Assembly: GCA_002401655.1 (NCBI GenBank)
Contig: NVTT01000003.1
Coordinates: 66,799-79,161 of the forward strand
Length of the DNA: 12,363 nucleotides
Origin: Gammaproteobacteria bacterium
GTDB lineage: Bacteria > Pseudomonadota > Gammaproteobacteria > Enterobacterales > Kangiellaceae
Direction of reading: 5' to 3'
Part shown: positions 1 to 8,052 of the stretch, in pieces
Position numbering within the stretch: position 1 is the stretch's first letter
How the letters are laid out: each line of letters opens with the position of its first letter
The notes under the pieces: model-generated
Databases searched by the model: none
What the model was told of the DNA's origin: nothing
What the model saw: only the letters and a program-made list of their open reading frames with translations
Made by a program: the position numbers and the translations under genes

Positions 1-905
1 TAGCAAGGTTTGGTATTAACGTTCCAGCGGGTGGACAATTGAAATTGAAAAATACTGCGGCGGTAGCAATTCATTCATCGTTGCCAGCATTTGCAAAAAC
101 AGGCCAAACTTTAGATGTCACTGTGAGTAGTATTGGTGAAGCTAAAAGCCTAAGAGGTGGAACTCTACTAATGACACCGTTAAAAGGTGTTAACGGAAAA
201 ACCTATGCCATTGCTCAAGGTAATTTAATTGTTGGAGGCTTTGGAATACAAGGTAGAGACGGCTCATCGATTTCATTAAATGTACCTACTGTAGGAAGAA
301 TTCCAAATGGAGCAACAGTTGAACAAACGGTACCGAGTCCTTTTTTAACCGATGAATATATTGTTTTTAATTTGAATCAACCTGATTTCACCACTGCTGT
401 GAACTTAGCCAAGACCATCAATCGATTAGTTGGCTCAGAGACGGCTAAGCCAATGGATTCAACTAGTATCAAAGTATCAGCCCCTAGAGATAGCGCGCAG
501 AGAATTAGTTATCTTTCGGTATTAGAAAATTTGCAGGTAAAACCTGCGGAAGCTAAAGCTAGAATCGTTGTTAATTCAAGAACCGGAACCATTGTCATTG
601 GTAAAAACATACGCTTGAGTGAAGCCGCCATTGCGCATGGTAGTTTAATTATTAAAATCAAAGAAAGATTGGATGTCAGCCAACCAGCACCATTTTCAGA
701 ACAAGGTACTACGGAAATTACAAAGGACAGTCAAATTGATATTACTCAAACAGACAGTCGAATGTTCCATTTTCAACCAGGCGCTACTTTACAAGAATTA
801 GTTGAAGCGGTAAATGCCGTTGGAGCGGCACCTGGTGATGTAATGGCAATATTAGAAGCACTAAAAATTGCAGGCGCATTAAGTGGTGAGTTGATCGTCA
901 TTTAG
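1..905 (+). CDS. flgI: FlgI, flagellar P-ring protein (5' end outside window)
   Basis: FlgI is exported to the periplasm and forms the P-ring, the bushing around the rod in the peptidoglycan layer. The reading frame is open from base 3 to the TAG at 903-905, giving 300 visible residues. The full family is about 365 residues, so the signal peptide and N-terminus lie upstream of the window. The first visible residues ([17 protein letters not shown]) already belong to the family core, so the TTG at base 39 is not the true start. Family landmarks are the motif [21 protein letters not shown], followed by [12 protein letters not shown], and the characteristic C-terminus [20 protein letters not shown]. 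The frame shows no disruption. It is the first visible gene of the flgI-flgJ-flgK-flgL run, with flgJ starting 23 bp downstream. Identification is secure; only the 5' part is missing. Confidence 0.97.
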   Translation, partial: ARFGINVPAGGQLKLKNTAAVAIHSSLPAFAKTGQTLDVTVSSIGEAKSLRGGTLLMTPLKGVNGKTYAIAQGNLIVGGFGIQGRDGSSISLNVPTVGRIPNGATVEQTVPSPFLTDEYIVFNLNQPDFTTAVNLAKTINRLVGSETAKPMDSTSIKVSAPRDSAQRISYLSVLENLQVKPAEAKARIVVNSRTGTIVIGKNIRLSEAAIAHGSLIIKIKERLDVSQPAPFSEQGTTEITKDSQIDITQTDSRMFHFQPGATLQELVEAVNAVGAAPGDVMAILEALKIAGALSGELIVI

Positions 906-928
906 TTGATAATTACACAAAACAAATT

Positions 929-1948
929 ATGAATATTTTTACTCAAACAGAACAAATTTCACCCAGTATCTACTCGGATAATTCGAGTCTCGATCGTATC
1001 CGTCAAAAAGGACTAACGGATACACCCGCCGCGATTAAAGCAGCAGCAAAAGAATTTGAATCGTTTTTTATGAATATGATGCTTAAATCTATGCGTCAGG
1101 CGAGTGAAGTGATGGGCGAGGACTCAATGTTCTCAAGCCCTCAAGAAAAAATGTTTGTAGGAATGTTAGACGAGCAGATGTCGGTAGAGCTTTCACAAAA
1201 AGGATCGTTAGGCATTGCAGATTTAATTACGAGAAATTTAACGCCAAAAACTTCTCTAGGGTTTGACCTTTCTGCAAATAGAGCGATTCAAAACGCACAG
1301 GTTAAAAATAGTCCAAGTGTTAATGATGCCATTTTATCAGAAATAATCCCGAAGAAAAGTCCGGTTGTAGATGGACTTATTACAAAGATACTAAATGTTA
1401 AAAAAATAGATTTGAATCAACATCAAACAAACAAGGTTATTGAACTAGACGAAACAGTCAATATTGCACCAACTAAAAGTTCAATGTTCGATTCTATCTC
1501 TAGCTTTGTCGATCAGCTAATGCCTCTAGCGCAAAAAGCCGCTAGTAAAATAGGTCTAGATCCAAAAATATTGTTAGCTCAAGCTGCTTTGGAAACGGGA
1601 TGGGGGAAGCACGTGATCCATGACTCAGAAGGTAAGCCCAGTTTCAATTTGTTTGGTATTAAAGATTCTAAGAGTTGGCAAGGTGAGTCTGTACAAATAA
1701 ACACGCTAGAAGTCGAGTCTGGTGAATTGGTAAAACGCAAGGCAGATTTTCGTTCATATTCTAGCTTTGAAAAATCGTTTGAAGATTTCATTTCATTTAT
1801 ATCAGAAAACCCTCGTTATGAAAAAGCGATTGAGTTTGTAGATGACGCTAAACAGTTTATCCGATCGATTCAGGACGCGGGTTATGCAACCGATCCTCAA
1901 TATGCAAATAAAATTATTAATATATTTAATAGAAATTTAACAAAATAG
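929..1948 (+). CDS. flgJ: FlgJ, rod cap protein with C-terminal peptidoglycan hydrolase domain
   Basis: FlgJ (339 aa) caps the growing flagellar rod in the periplasm and cuts peptidoglycan so the rod can pass. Residues about 32-105 form the rod-binding domain (AAKEFESFFMNMMLKSMR, then EKMFVGMLDEQMS). Residues about 105-185 are a poorly conserved linker. Residues about 190-337 form the glucosaminidase (GH73-like) domain with QAALETGWGK, where E222 is the expected catalytic glutamate, NLFGIK at 240-245, FRSY at 274-277, and YATDPQYANKI, where Y319 matches the conserved family tyrosine. The two-domain form is typical of beta- and gammaproteobacteria; alphaproteobacterial FlgJ often lacks the hydrolase. 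The start ATG lies 23 bp after flgI, and no good Shine-Dalgarno sequence precedes it (ACACAAAACAAATT). Translation is therefore probably coupled to flgI or initiates in the unstructured A-rich leader. Domain assignment comes from reading the motifs. Confidence 0.96.
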   Translation: MNIFTQTEQISPSIYSDNSSLDRIRQKGLTDTPAAIKAAAKEFESFFMNMMLKSMRQASEVMGEDSMFSSPQEKMFVGMLDEQMSVELSQKGSLGIADLITRNLTPKTSLGFDLSANRAIQNAQVKNSPSVNDAILSEIIPKKSPVVDGLITKILNVKKIDLNQHQTNKVIELDETVNIAPTKSSMFDSISSFVDQLMPLAQKAASKIGLDPKILLAQAALETGWGKHVIHDSEGKPSFNLFGIKDSKSWQGESVQINTLEVESGELVKRKADFRSYSSFEKSFEDFISFISENPRYEKAIEFVDDAKQFIRSIQDAGYATDPQYANKIINIFNRNLTK

Positions 1949-1963
1949 TTTAGACAAAAGAAC

Positions 1964-1976
1964 CTCTCACGGAGAG
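1964..1976 (+). promoter_or_regulatory. Small hairpin covering the flgK Shine-Dalgarno sequence
   Basis: CTCTC (1964-1968), loop ACG, GAGAG (1972-1976). The right arm contains most of GGAGAG (1971-1976), the only good ribosome binding site for the flgK ATG at 1981. The stem is 5 bp with three G-C pairs. It could mildly sequester the site in the flgJ-flgK spacer. Whether it folds in the mRNA is inference. Confidence 0.4.
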
Positions 1977-1980
1977 AACA

Positions 1981-3981
1981 ATGCCAAATATATTTGGAAT
2001 TAGTGTCGGTGGATTGTTAAGTAATCAAGCCGCTTTAAATACAACTGCACATAATATCGCCAACGCTAATACTGAGGGCTATAGTCGTCAGCGTGTTGAT
2101 CTTACACCAAGTAATCCACAGTTTATTGGTGGTAATTATTTTGGTTCGGGGGTTGAAGTTTCTCAAGTTAGAAGAATTTTTGAACAAACTCATCAATTAG
2201 AAATCCAATCTGCGACCGCAAATTTTATGCGATTAGATACCTATCTGTCTCAAGCTGGTAGAGTTGATGGGATGTTAGCTGATAGTGAAAATGGCATTAA
2301 CAATGCAATACAGAATTTTTTTACAGCTATACAAAGTGTATCTAACGATCCAGCCTCTATTGCGGCGAGACAAGTTATGCTAGATCAAGCAGGTGGCCTA
2401 ATCTCCCGGTTTGATTCTATACACTCTCAATTAGAAGCTCAGACAACCCAAGTGAATGCGAGCATTGATTCAGTAGCAAAAGAGATTACCGCTCTTGGTC
2501 AATCTATTGCTGAATTTAATCAACAAATAGCGGGTTCAGGCGGCAGACCTCCACCCGATTTGCTAGACCAAAGAGATCTTGCTGTTACACGACTAAGTGA
2601 GTTAGTCGCTGTACAAACTACCACGCAAGCCGATGGAAGTTTAAATGTTTTTATTGGCACGGGTCAATCATTAGTTGTAGGTGCTCTGGCTACTGAATTA
2701 GTTGCTTCTCTCGATCCGCAAGATCCTCGTTCGATGCGTTTATTTTTGAAAACCAATACTGCCAATATAGATATTACTGAAAATATTAGTGGTGGTCAGA
2801 TAGGCGGTTTGAGGGATGTTGTTGCTGAAATTATTGAACCTGCTTTTAATACTTTAGGACGAGTGGCGATAGCGATATCTGATGCGTTAAATCAGCAAAG
2901 TCAATTAGGACTAGATCTCAATAATGATCTTGGAAATTTATTGTTTACAGATATTAATGATCCTACTATTGCTAATTCTCGTGTAACGAATAGTACAAAC
3001 AATACCGGCACTTCTTCGATTAGTTTGAATATAGATGATCCTTCGCTTTTGACGGATTCAAATTACACACTATTTTTTCAAGGGGGGAATTATCAATTAA
3101 TTGATCAGACAACTAATTCAACGATTGCAACTTTTGCACCTCCGGGATCTATTCCGGGAAGCGTTGCGGTTCCTTCAATTGGAGTTACGATTAATTTCAA
3201 TTCTGGAGCATCCTCAGCCGGTGATAGTTTTGAAATACAACCGGCGCGTAATTTTTCTAGAGATATTTCGCTTGGTATTACCTCTGCTGAACAGATTGCA
3301 GCAGCATCTCCAATAAGAGCAAATTTATCTCAATCTAACATTGGTAGTGGCGAAATAATTTCAACACGGGTGAGTGATACAACAACGGCGGAATTTACGG
3401 GTGTTCCCGGAAATTTAAATCCACCAATACGAATCGAATTTGATTCACCTCCTGGGGTTGCCGGTGAATTTTCAATTTATGATATGTCTTCAGGATCTCC
3501 TGTGTTAATAACTGGCGGTATTTCCGGTTATCAGGCCAATCAAGAAAATGACATGCTGGCATTGGCTGGTGCTCCGTTCAATGCTTATGGTTATGAAATG
3601 ACTTTAGCTGGCGATCCGCAACCGGGTGATAGTTTTGATATCGAATATAATGCAAACGGCGGAGGCGACAATAGTAATATAAATATTTTAGCCGATCTAC
3701 AAACCGCAACCACTCTCGATAATGGTAACTCTAGTTTCCAACAGGCATTCGGTAGAATTATTAGTAAAGTAGGGGTTAACACACAGTCGGCTCAAATAAA
3801 AAGAAATGCCGCCGAAAGTATTCTTTTTCAAACTAAAGAGAGAAGGGAAAGTTTATCGGGCGTAAATTTAGATGAAGAAGCCGCAAATCTTTTGAAGTTT
3901 CAACAGGCTTATCAGGCTTCAGCACAAGTAATTAGTGTTGCCAGAACACTATTTCAAACCATGTTAGATTCGGTAAGATAG
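1981..3981 (+). CDS. flgK: FlgK, hook-filament junction protein 1 (HAP1)
   Basis: FlgK (666 aa) forms the first junction ring between hook and filament. It is exported through the flagellar type III apparatus and has no cleaved signal peptide. The N-terminal rod/hook/HAP signature is clear: NIANANTEGYSRQRV at residues 25-39, after the start MPNIFGISVGGLLSNQAALN. The C-terminus carries the matching coiled-coil D0 segment, ending NLDEEAANLLKFQQAYQASAQ...ARTLFQTMLDSVR. Between them lies a variable outer region (about 330-590) with repeated GDSFEI/GDSFDI elements, the family segment SAEQIAAASP and the family segment GGGDNSNINILADLQ. At 666 residues it is longer than enterobacterial FlgK (about 550) because of this exposed insert, as is usual in marine gammaproteobacteria. 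The ATG follows GGAGAG by 4 bp and lies 32 bp after flgJ. flgL follows 19 bp downstream. Confidence 0.97.
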   Translation: MPNIFGISVGGLLSNQAALNTTAHNIANANTEGYSRQRVDLTPSNPQFIGGNYFGSGVEVSQVRRIFEQTHQLEIQSATANFMRLDTYLSQAGRVDGMLADSENGINNAIQNFFTAIQSVSNDPASIAARQVMLDQAGGLISRFDSIHSQLEAQTTQVNASIDSVAKEITALGQSIAEFNQQIAGSGGRPPPDLLDQRDLAVTRLSELVAVQTTTQADGSLNVFIGTGQSLVVGALATELVASLDPQDPRSMRLFLKTNTANIDITENISGGQIGGLRDVVAEIIEPAFNTLGRVAIAISDALNQQSQLGLDLNNDLGNLLFTDINDPTIANSRVTNSTNNTGTSSISLNIDDPSLLTDSNYTLFFQGGNYQLIDQTTNSTIATFAPPGSIPGSVAVPSIGVTINFNSGASSAGDSFEIQPARNFSRDISLGITSAEQIAAASPIRANLSQSNIGSGEIISTRVSDTTTAEFTGVPGNLNPPIRIEFDSPPGVAGEFSIYDMSSGSPVLITGGISGYQANQENDMLALAGAPFNAYGYEMTLAGDPQPGDSFDIEYNANGGGDNSNINILADLQTATTLDNGNSSFQQAFGRIISKVGVNTQSAQIKRNAAESILFQTKERRESLSGVNLDEEAANLLKFQQAYQASAQVISVARTLFQTMLDSVR

Positions 3982-4000
3982 GCGATAGGTAAAATATCAA

Positions 4001-5215
4001 ATGAGAATTTCAAGTAGCCAAATTACAAGCGCAGGCGTCAGGCAAATGCTTTTGCGTCAGGCTGAAGTGCAACATACACAATTGCAGTTAGCGACTCAAT
4101 TACGTGTGTTAAAACCATCTGACGATCCAGTCGCGGCAACGATGATTAGTGCACTAAATGTAGAAATCTCCCAGTTAGAACAATATAACCGAAACGCCGA
4201 TGCGGCAAAAACAAGTAATGAGTTAGAAGAAACCGTATTATCAAGCGTCACTGATCTGTTATTTCGAGTAAGAGAATTAACTGTTTCATTAGGTAATGGC
4301 ACTTATGACCGTAATGCCTTGGCTAATATCGGTGTTGAATTGCAAGAACGACTACAAGAAGCCGTTGGTTTGGCTAATACACAAAATGCCAATGGCGATT
4401 ATCTTTTTAGTGGAAGTCAGGTCAAAATACAAGCATTCAGTAAAGATGCCAGTGGTAATTATATTTACAATGGTGATCAAAGCCAGCGCTTGTTGAGAGT
4501 GAGTAGCGGGGTGGTTGAACCTACAAGTGATTCGGGTTTTGATGTTTTTGTTAATATTGCAACCGGCAACGGTAAATTTTCCATCGGTTCAAATGTTGTT
4601 AATACAGGCACTGCAACAATATCACCCGGCAGTTATCAAGCGCCACCCAATTTTTTAGCAGAAGCCTATTCGATAACCTTTGGCACTAATGCTGCTGGAG
4701 AAACAACTTATACGGTTACCGGTGATACCACCGCCGCGGTAATCGTTGGGGCAACTGTCTATCAAAGCGATCAGGAAATTAGTTTTAATGGTGTGAGTGT
4801 CACGGTGAAAGGCGAGCCTGCTGCGGGTGATATTCTTAATATTACGCCAAGTGTGAAACAGGATGTTTTTACCACATTGCAAAATAGTATCAAAGCGATC
4901 AATAGCTTTGCTGATAATCCTGCGGGAAGAGCTGCTTTCCAAAATGTATTAACCAACGTGCAAGAAACTCTCGATAATAGCATGCAAAACATTGATTTAA
5001 CCCGAGGCAAAATTGGCGGACGATTAAATGCGATAGATTCGGAAATTAATACCAATTTGTCTTTAATTATTACCAGTAAAACGAGCCTGTCTGACGTAAG
5101 AGATCTTGATGTGGTTGAAGCATCCACTCGTTTTGCACAACAATTGGCGACACTAGAAGCCGCGCAATTAAGTTTTGTAAGGATTCAAAATTTGAGTTTG
5201 TTTAATTTCTTATAG
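4001..5215 (+). CDS. flgL: FlgL, hook-filament junction protein 3 (HAP3)
   Basis: FlgL (404 aa) forms the second junction ring, onto which flagellin polymerises. The N-terminus is typical: MRISSSQITSAGVRQMLLRQAE, then LKPSDDPVAATMISAL around residues 37-52, matching the flagellin-like D0/D1 helix. The segment ANGDYLFSGSQ (about 128-138) is a strong FlgL signature. The C-terminal helical part LDVVEASTRFAQQLATLEAAQLSF...LSLFNFL pairs with the N-terminal helices. The central region (about 180-300) is the exposed variable domain, with GDILNITPS near its end. Length is in the family's upper range. The ATG at 4001 is preceded by a weak ribosome site (AGGT, 3987-3990). The gene lies 19 bp after flgK and is the last gene of the plus-strand run. 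It converges on the GNAT gene with 5 bp between stop codons and no hairpin in between. Confidence 0.96.
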   Translation: MRISSSQITSAGVRQMLLRQAEVQHTQLQLATQLRVLKPSDDPVAATMISALNVEISQLEQYNRNADAAKTSNELEETVLSSVTDLLFRVRELTVSLGNGTYDRNALANIGVELQERLQEAVGLANTQNANGDYLFSGSQVKIQAFSKDASGNYIYNGDQSQRLLRVSSGVVEPTSDSGFDVFVNIATGNGKFSIGSNVVNTGTATISPGSYQAPPNFLAEAYSITFGTNAAGETTYTVTGDTTAAVIVGATVYQSDQEISFNGVSVTVKGEPAAGDILNITPSVKQDVFTTLQNSIKAINSFADNPAGRAAFQNVLTNVQETLDNSMQNIDLTRGKIGGRLNAIDSEINTNLSLIITSKTSLSDVRDLDVVEASTRFAQQLATLEAAQLSFVRIQNLSLFNFL

Positions 5216-5220
5216 TTCTT

Positions 5221-5721
5221 TTAGTCGTGAGGTAATATTTTGCGTGCGATGACCGATTGAATTTGGTAACCCTCACTAGCCCAAAAGGTTTCAGCGAGTT
5301 GATTTTTTTTCGTAAAAGAACACTCAATGACGTTTATCGCATTTTTCTTAAAACAATCTTCAATCATACTGACGAGTTGTGTGGCAATGTTTTTTCGACG
5401 GTGCTCCTTTTCAACCCATAAAAAATTGATGACACCTTTTGTTGGATTATCTAAAAAACCGTTGTCATTAATTAATGTAGTTGAACCAATAAATCCAATT
5501 GCTTTATTACCTTGTTTATTTACAATTTCAGCAATTAAAATAAGGCTTAATGGATTCTTTAACTCTTCTTTTATCCACTTTTCTAAGTTACTCAAGAAGT
5601 TAGTATGTGTCGGGATAGATTGATCATCTTCTTGCTGATGTATAGCGTGGGTATAGGAAACTATCTGAGTCAAATCATCCGCGGTTGCTAGGCGAATATT
5701 GATATCACCATTTTGTTTCAT
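5221..5721 (-). CDS. GNAT-family N-acetyltransferase at the end of the flagellar cluster
   Basis: A 166-aa protein with the GNAT fold pattern. The N-terminal strand is INIRLATADDLTQIVSY (7-23). Strand 4 and motif A read VINFLWVEKEHRRKNIATQLV (97-117). Motif B-like residues KNQLAETFWASEGYQ (139-153) carry the N..A..FW...GY pattern. GNAT enzymes transfer acetyl from acetyl-CoA to an amine. The substrate cannot be read from the sequence. In the acetyl-CoA pyrophosphate-binding loop (Q/R-x-x-G-x-G/A) the central glycine is replaced by asparagine (RRKNIA, 108-113), a tolerated but uncommon change. The ATG at 5721 follows AAGG and lies 9 bp after the fliT-like stop codon, so it is probably co-transcribed with fliD-fliS-fliT. 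A role in modifying a flagellar protein is possible but unproven; it could equally be an unrelated passenger. No membrane segment or signal peptide is visible. Confidence 0.85.
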   Translation of the reverse strand: MKQNGDINIRLATADDLTQIVSYTHAIHQQEDDQSIPTHTNFLSNLEKWIKEELKNPLSLILIAEIVNKQGNKAIGFIGSTTLINDNGFLDNPTKGVINFLWVEKEHRRKNIATQLVSMIEDCFKKNAINVIECSFTKKNQLAETFWASEGYQIQSVIARKILPHD

Positions 5722-5730
5722 CGCTAAACC

Positions 5731-6042
5731 TTAAGCGTAAGTAACATTTTTGTATTGGTTAACCGCATTAAAGTTGTGTTTTAATGAAAGGCTTTCGCTA
5801 ATCATTTTAGATTTGGATATTTTCATAATTGAACGGATATTATTATCACATTCTGACACCAAATTTTCCAACGTTTTTGCAGATTTAATATCATCAGCAA
5901 ACTCAATACCATTGAGATTATGAGCGATATATTGGTGTCTTTCTTGTGACATGATTAAAACATCTTCCCAATCATTTTGCATTGCAAGTGTTTCGATTTG
6001 AATATTGATTTCTTTTACTTTCTCTAATAGGGGTAATATCAT
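5731..6042 (-). CDS. fliT: FliT-like flagellar export chaperone
   Basis: A 103-aa, mostly helical, acidic protein. FliT proteins are small cytoplasmic chaperones that bind the filament cap FliD (and FlhDC in enterics) and hand it to the export apparatus. The sequence shows the weak family pattern: a leading amphipathic helix (LLEKVKEINIQIETLAMQ), then a W25..V..L....R35..YI motif (NDWEDVLIMSQERHQYI), and a later helix around LVSECDNNIRSIMKISKSK. Size, helical character and the position directly behind fliD and fliS support the call. Sequence conservation in this family is low, so it rests largely on context. The ATG at 6042 has a good ribosome site (AAAAAAGGT, 8 bp upstream). The GNAT gene starts 9 bp downstream. 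A FliT protein without an FlhD/FlhC regulator, as is usual in polar flagellar systems, would act as chaperone only. Confidence 0.75.
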   Translation of the reverse strand: MILPLLEKVKEINIQIETLAMQNDWEDVLIMSQERHQYIAHNLNGIEFADDIKSAKTLENLVSECDNNIRSIMKISKSKMISESLSLKHNFNAVNQYKNVTYA

Positions 6043-6175
6043 TCCGTTTTACCTTTTTTATTATGTTGAAAAACAAGCGTTGAAAATCAAGCGTTGAACT
6101 TTAAATATAGTAGAGATTATTAAATACTAAAAGTTTATATGCAAAATTTTATGAAATTAATAATAAACGAGAAAA
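6043..6175 (-). repeat. fliS-fliT spacer with a short direct repeat
   Basis: This 133-bp AT-rich gap contains two perfect copies of CAAGCGTTGAA (plus strand 6074-6084 and 6088-6098), 14 bp apart, and no gene. It is much longer than the other spacers in this minus-strand run (9 and 39 bp). I see no sigma-28 motif and no terminator hairpin. A weak sigma-70-like promoter for fliT is possible (TTGCAT, 17 bp, AATAAT on the minus strand) but matches poorly. The repeat may be a local duplication. Confidence 0.5.
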
Positions 6176-6574
6176 TTAACTCGCTTGTTCTAAAGTTTCC
6201 TGACGTATTCCGTCCCATCCTTCCTTAATCGTTTTCATTACTTTCAAGACGCTATCCAGTTTTTCTATATCATTTTCGGAGTTGGCTTCAATTAAAGTCG
6301 TTGTGGAAAATTCATATAAACGTTCCAAATTAATCGCAATTTCGCCGCCTTTATCTATATCTAAACTTGCTCTCAAACCTCCTATGATGGAGATCGCCCA
6401 ACTAATATGTTGTCCTTTTTTTGCCCATTCTTTCTTGGACATAAAGTATTTTGCCATATTTGTTTTTTCGATGGCACCATCAACCAACATTTGAATAAGC
6501 ATGTGAGGATCTGCGTTTTCAACACCGGACGTTGCATTTATATTGGTATACGCTCTAGCGCCTGATAATCCCAT
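6176..6574 (-). CDS. fliS: FliS, flagellin export chaperone
   Basis: FliS (132 aa) binds the C-terminal D0 helix of newly made flagellin in the cytoplasm, prevents early polymerisation, and delivers it to the export gate FlhA. The sequence matches the family in length and in order: a short N-terminal segment with ARAYTNINA, where a conserved tyrosine lies near the N-terminus, then PHMLIQMLVDGAIEKTNMAKYF (helix 1), then KGQHISWAISIIGGLRASLDIDKGGEIAINLERLYEF, the family's most recognisable part, and a final helix VLKVMKTIKEGWDGIRQE. The ATG at 6574 follows AAAGGAATG. It lies 39 bp after fliD and is presumably in the same transcript. Its client here should be both flagellins in the window, whose C-termini are nearly identical. 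Confidence 0.96.
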   Translation of the reverse strand: MGLSGARAYTNINATSGVENADPHMLIQMLVDGAIEKTNMAKYFMSKKEWAKKGQHISWAISIIGGLRASLDIDKGGEIAINLERLYEFSTTTLIEANSENDIEKLDSVLKVMKTIKEGWDGIRQETLEQAS

Positions 6575-6613
6575 TGTTACATTCCTTTAATTTAAAGTTT
6601 TATATAGAGTGAT

Positions 6614-7993
6614 TTATTTTTTTCCGCCAAAGCCTGGAAGGTTTTCAAATTGTTGCGCGATGAAGCTTCCTGTTGAATTAAATTGTGCAACAAGCGCATC
6701 CATAGTCGCAAACTGTTTGGTTAGTCTTAAATGTAGGGCATCAATTTTTCGATTGAGCGAGAGTCGTTGATCATCGATATTCGATAATTGATTAGTAAGT
6801 GATTTTTTTCTGCTCGAAATAATACCCGTGGTGCTATTCGTATAACCATCTACCAAATTACGCAATTTAGTTGCAAAACCATTGTCAGAGGCAAATAAAG
6901 TTTCAAACTCTTCAAAGTTGTTTTTGATAGCGGCGCTCAATATGTCGGAATCAATTTCCAAATGCCCATCTTGTGTAGTGGTTATGCCTATAGATGATAA
7001 ACTATTTGAATTGCCAATTACCTCAGTAACCGGTGTAGACAATAGCGATCTAAGCTGAGAAGACACTTGTCTTAATGTGAAATCACCTAACAATAGGCCT
7101 TTAGCACCAGTAGCAGTACTTCCAAGCGATGAGGTAACATCTGCGAAAGCATTAAAAGCTTGAACAAATCCGCTGATTAATGATTGTGTACTTGAAGTGT
7201 CTAAGTCTATTTCTAGCTGATTAGTATCGCCAGGATTTTCATTAACCTTTACCACATCAATTGTGATACCAGGAATGATGTCATCAAAACTATTAGTACT
7301 ACTTGTCGCTGTAAAACCATCGACCTGAATGGTTGCGTCGGAAGCAGCCTGAGTTTGCGTTAGGGTATCGGATAAATCAGCTAATGATGCATCACCCGTA
7401 AAGGTAACAACTAAATCATTGCCAAGTCCTGTAGTCAATGAGTTGAAATCTAATATGCTACCAGTATCGGTTCCATCAGAAATATTATTCAGCAAGTTTA
7501 CCGCTACCAAATCATTATCGGTCGATTCGTTGATGTTATTTCTAATATCTTCAAGTGTATCGGTTGCACTGACTTCAATATCAAAGGATTCAGTTCCAAC
7601 GGTAAATGTTAGTGTTCCGACTCCAAAGGTCGTTTCACTGCCACCGGTAAATATGCTTGTTTGATCTTGGCTGGCTTGTGCCAAAGCGGTTACTTCAATA
7701 TCATAATCCCCAGAACTTGCGCTAGATGTCGCTGAGGCTGTAAAAAACTCATCATTGGATATTGAAACCGAGCGTTTACTAAAACTAGAACTCAAACTTA
7801 AATCTAGAGCCGAACTACGAAGCTCATCGAGCGCCGCACCTAAACCACCAAGCCCGGTTAAAGTGACGGTAACATCAGTTTCTAATCGATCGAGGCTATT
7901 TTGCTTTGGTGCGCGTTCTGCATTCACAAGTGCTTCAACAATTGCACCAACGTCAAGTCCAGACCCTAAACCACCTAAAGTAATTGATCCCAT
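6614..7993 (-). CDS. fliD: FliD, flagellar filament cap protein (HAP2)
   Basis: FliD (459 aa) forms the cap at the filament tip that folds and inserts flagellin subunits. The N-terminal signature is clear: LGSGLDVGAIVEALVNAERAPKQ (residues 9-31). This is followed by the usual region with SFSKRSVSISNDEFFTASATSSASSGDYDIEVTALAQAS around 70-110. The C-terminal half carries LLGDFTLRQVSSQLRSLL (about 300-317), SSIGITTTQDGHLEID, and a long coiled coil ending in RLTKQFATMDALVAQFNSTGSFIAQQF before FENLPGFGGKK. Length is usual for the family. The ATG at 7993 has a strong ribosome site (AGAGAGG, 8001-8007). It is the first gene of its own transcript, driven by a sigma-28 promoter at 8053-8080, and is followed by fliS, fliT and the GNAT gene. 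Confidence 0.97.
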   Translation of the reverse strand: MGSITLGGLGSGLDVGAIVEALVNAERAPKQNSLDRLETDVTVTLTGLGGLGAALDELRSSALDLSLSSSFSKRSVSISNDEFFTASATSSASSGDYDIEVTALAQASQDQTSIFTGGSETTFGVGTLTFTVGTESFDIEVSATDTLEDIRNNINESTDNDLVAVNLLNNISDGTDTGSILDFNSLTTGLGNDLVVTFTGDASLADLSDTLTQTQAASDATIQVDGFTATSSTNSFDDIIPGITIDVVKVNENPGDTNQLEIDLDTSSTQSLISGFVQAFNAFADVTSSLGSTATGAKGLLLGDFTLRQVSSQLRSLLSTPVTEVIGNSNSLSSIGITTTQDGHLEIDSDILSAAIKNNFEEFETLFASDNGFATKLRNLVDGYTNSTTGIISSRKKSLTNQLSNIDDQRLSLNRKIDALHLRLTKQFATMDALVAQFNSTGSFIAQQFENLPGFGGKK

Positions 7994-8016
7994 AGGTAAA
8001 CCTCTCTAAAAATATT

Positions 8017-8043
8017 AAGTCGCTAAGTAGTATAGAGCGACTT
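8017..8043 (-). promoter_or_regulatory. Stem-loop in the fliD leader
   Basis: A perfect 8-bp inverted repeat, AAGTCGCT (8017-8024) and AGCGACTT (8036-8043), separated by 11 nt. It lies between the fliD sigma-28 -10 box and the ribosome site. By spacing, transcription should begin at about 8046, so the hairpin would be the first structure in the mRNA. It could stabilise the 5' end or be a protein-binding dyad. The function is inferred. Confidence 0.6.
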
Positions 8044-8052
8044 GTAGATATT

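Noticed and set aside
39..41. TTG at base 39 as the flgI start
   Set aside because: Upstream in-frame codons encode conserved FlgI sequence ([11 protein letters not shown]), so the gene simply enters from outside the window.
4771..5127. Minus-strand open frames inside flgL (also 4655-4942) and flgK (3591-3782)
   Set aside because: They lie wholly inside well-supported flagellar genes, lack ribosome sites, and show no domain pattern.
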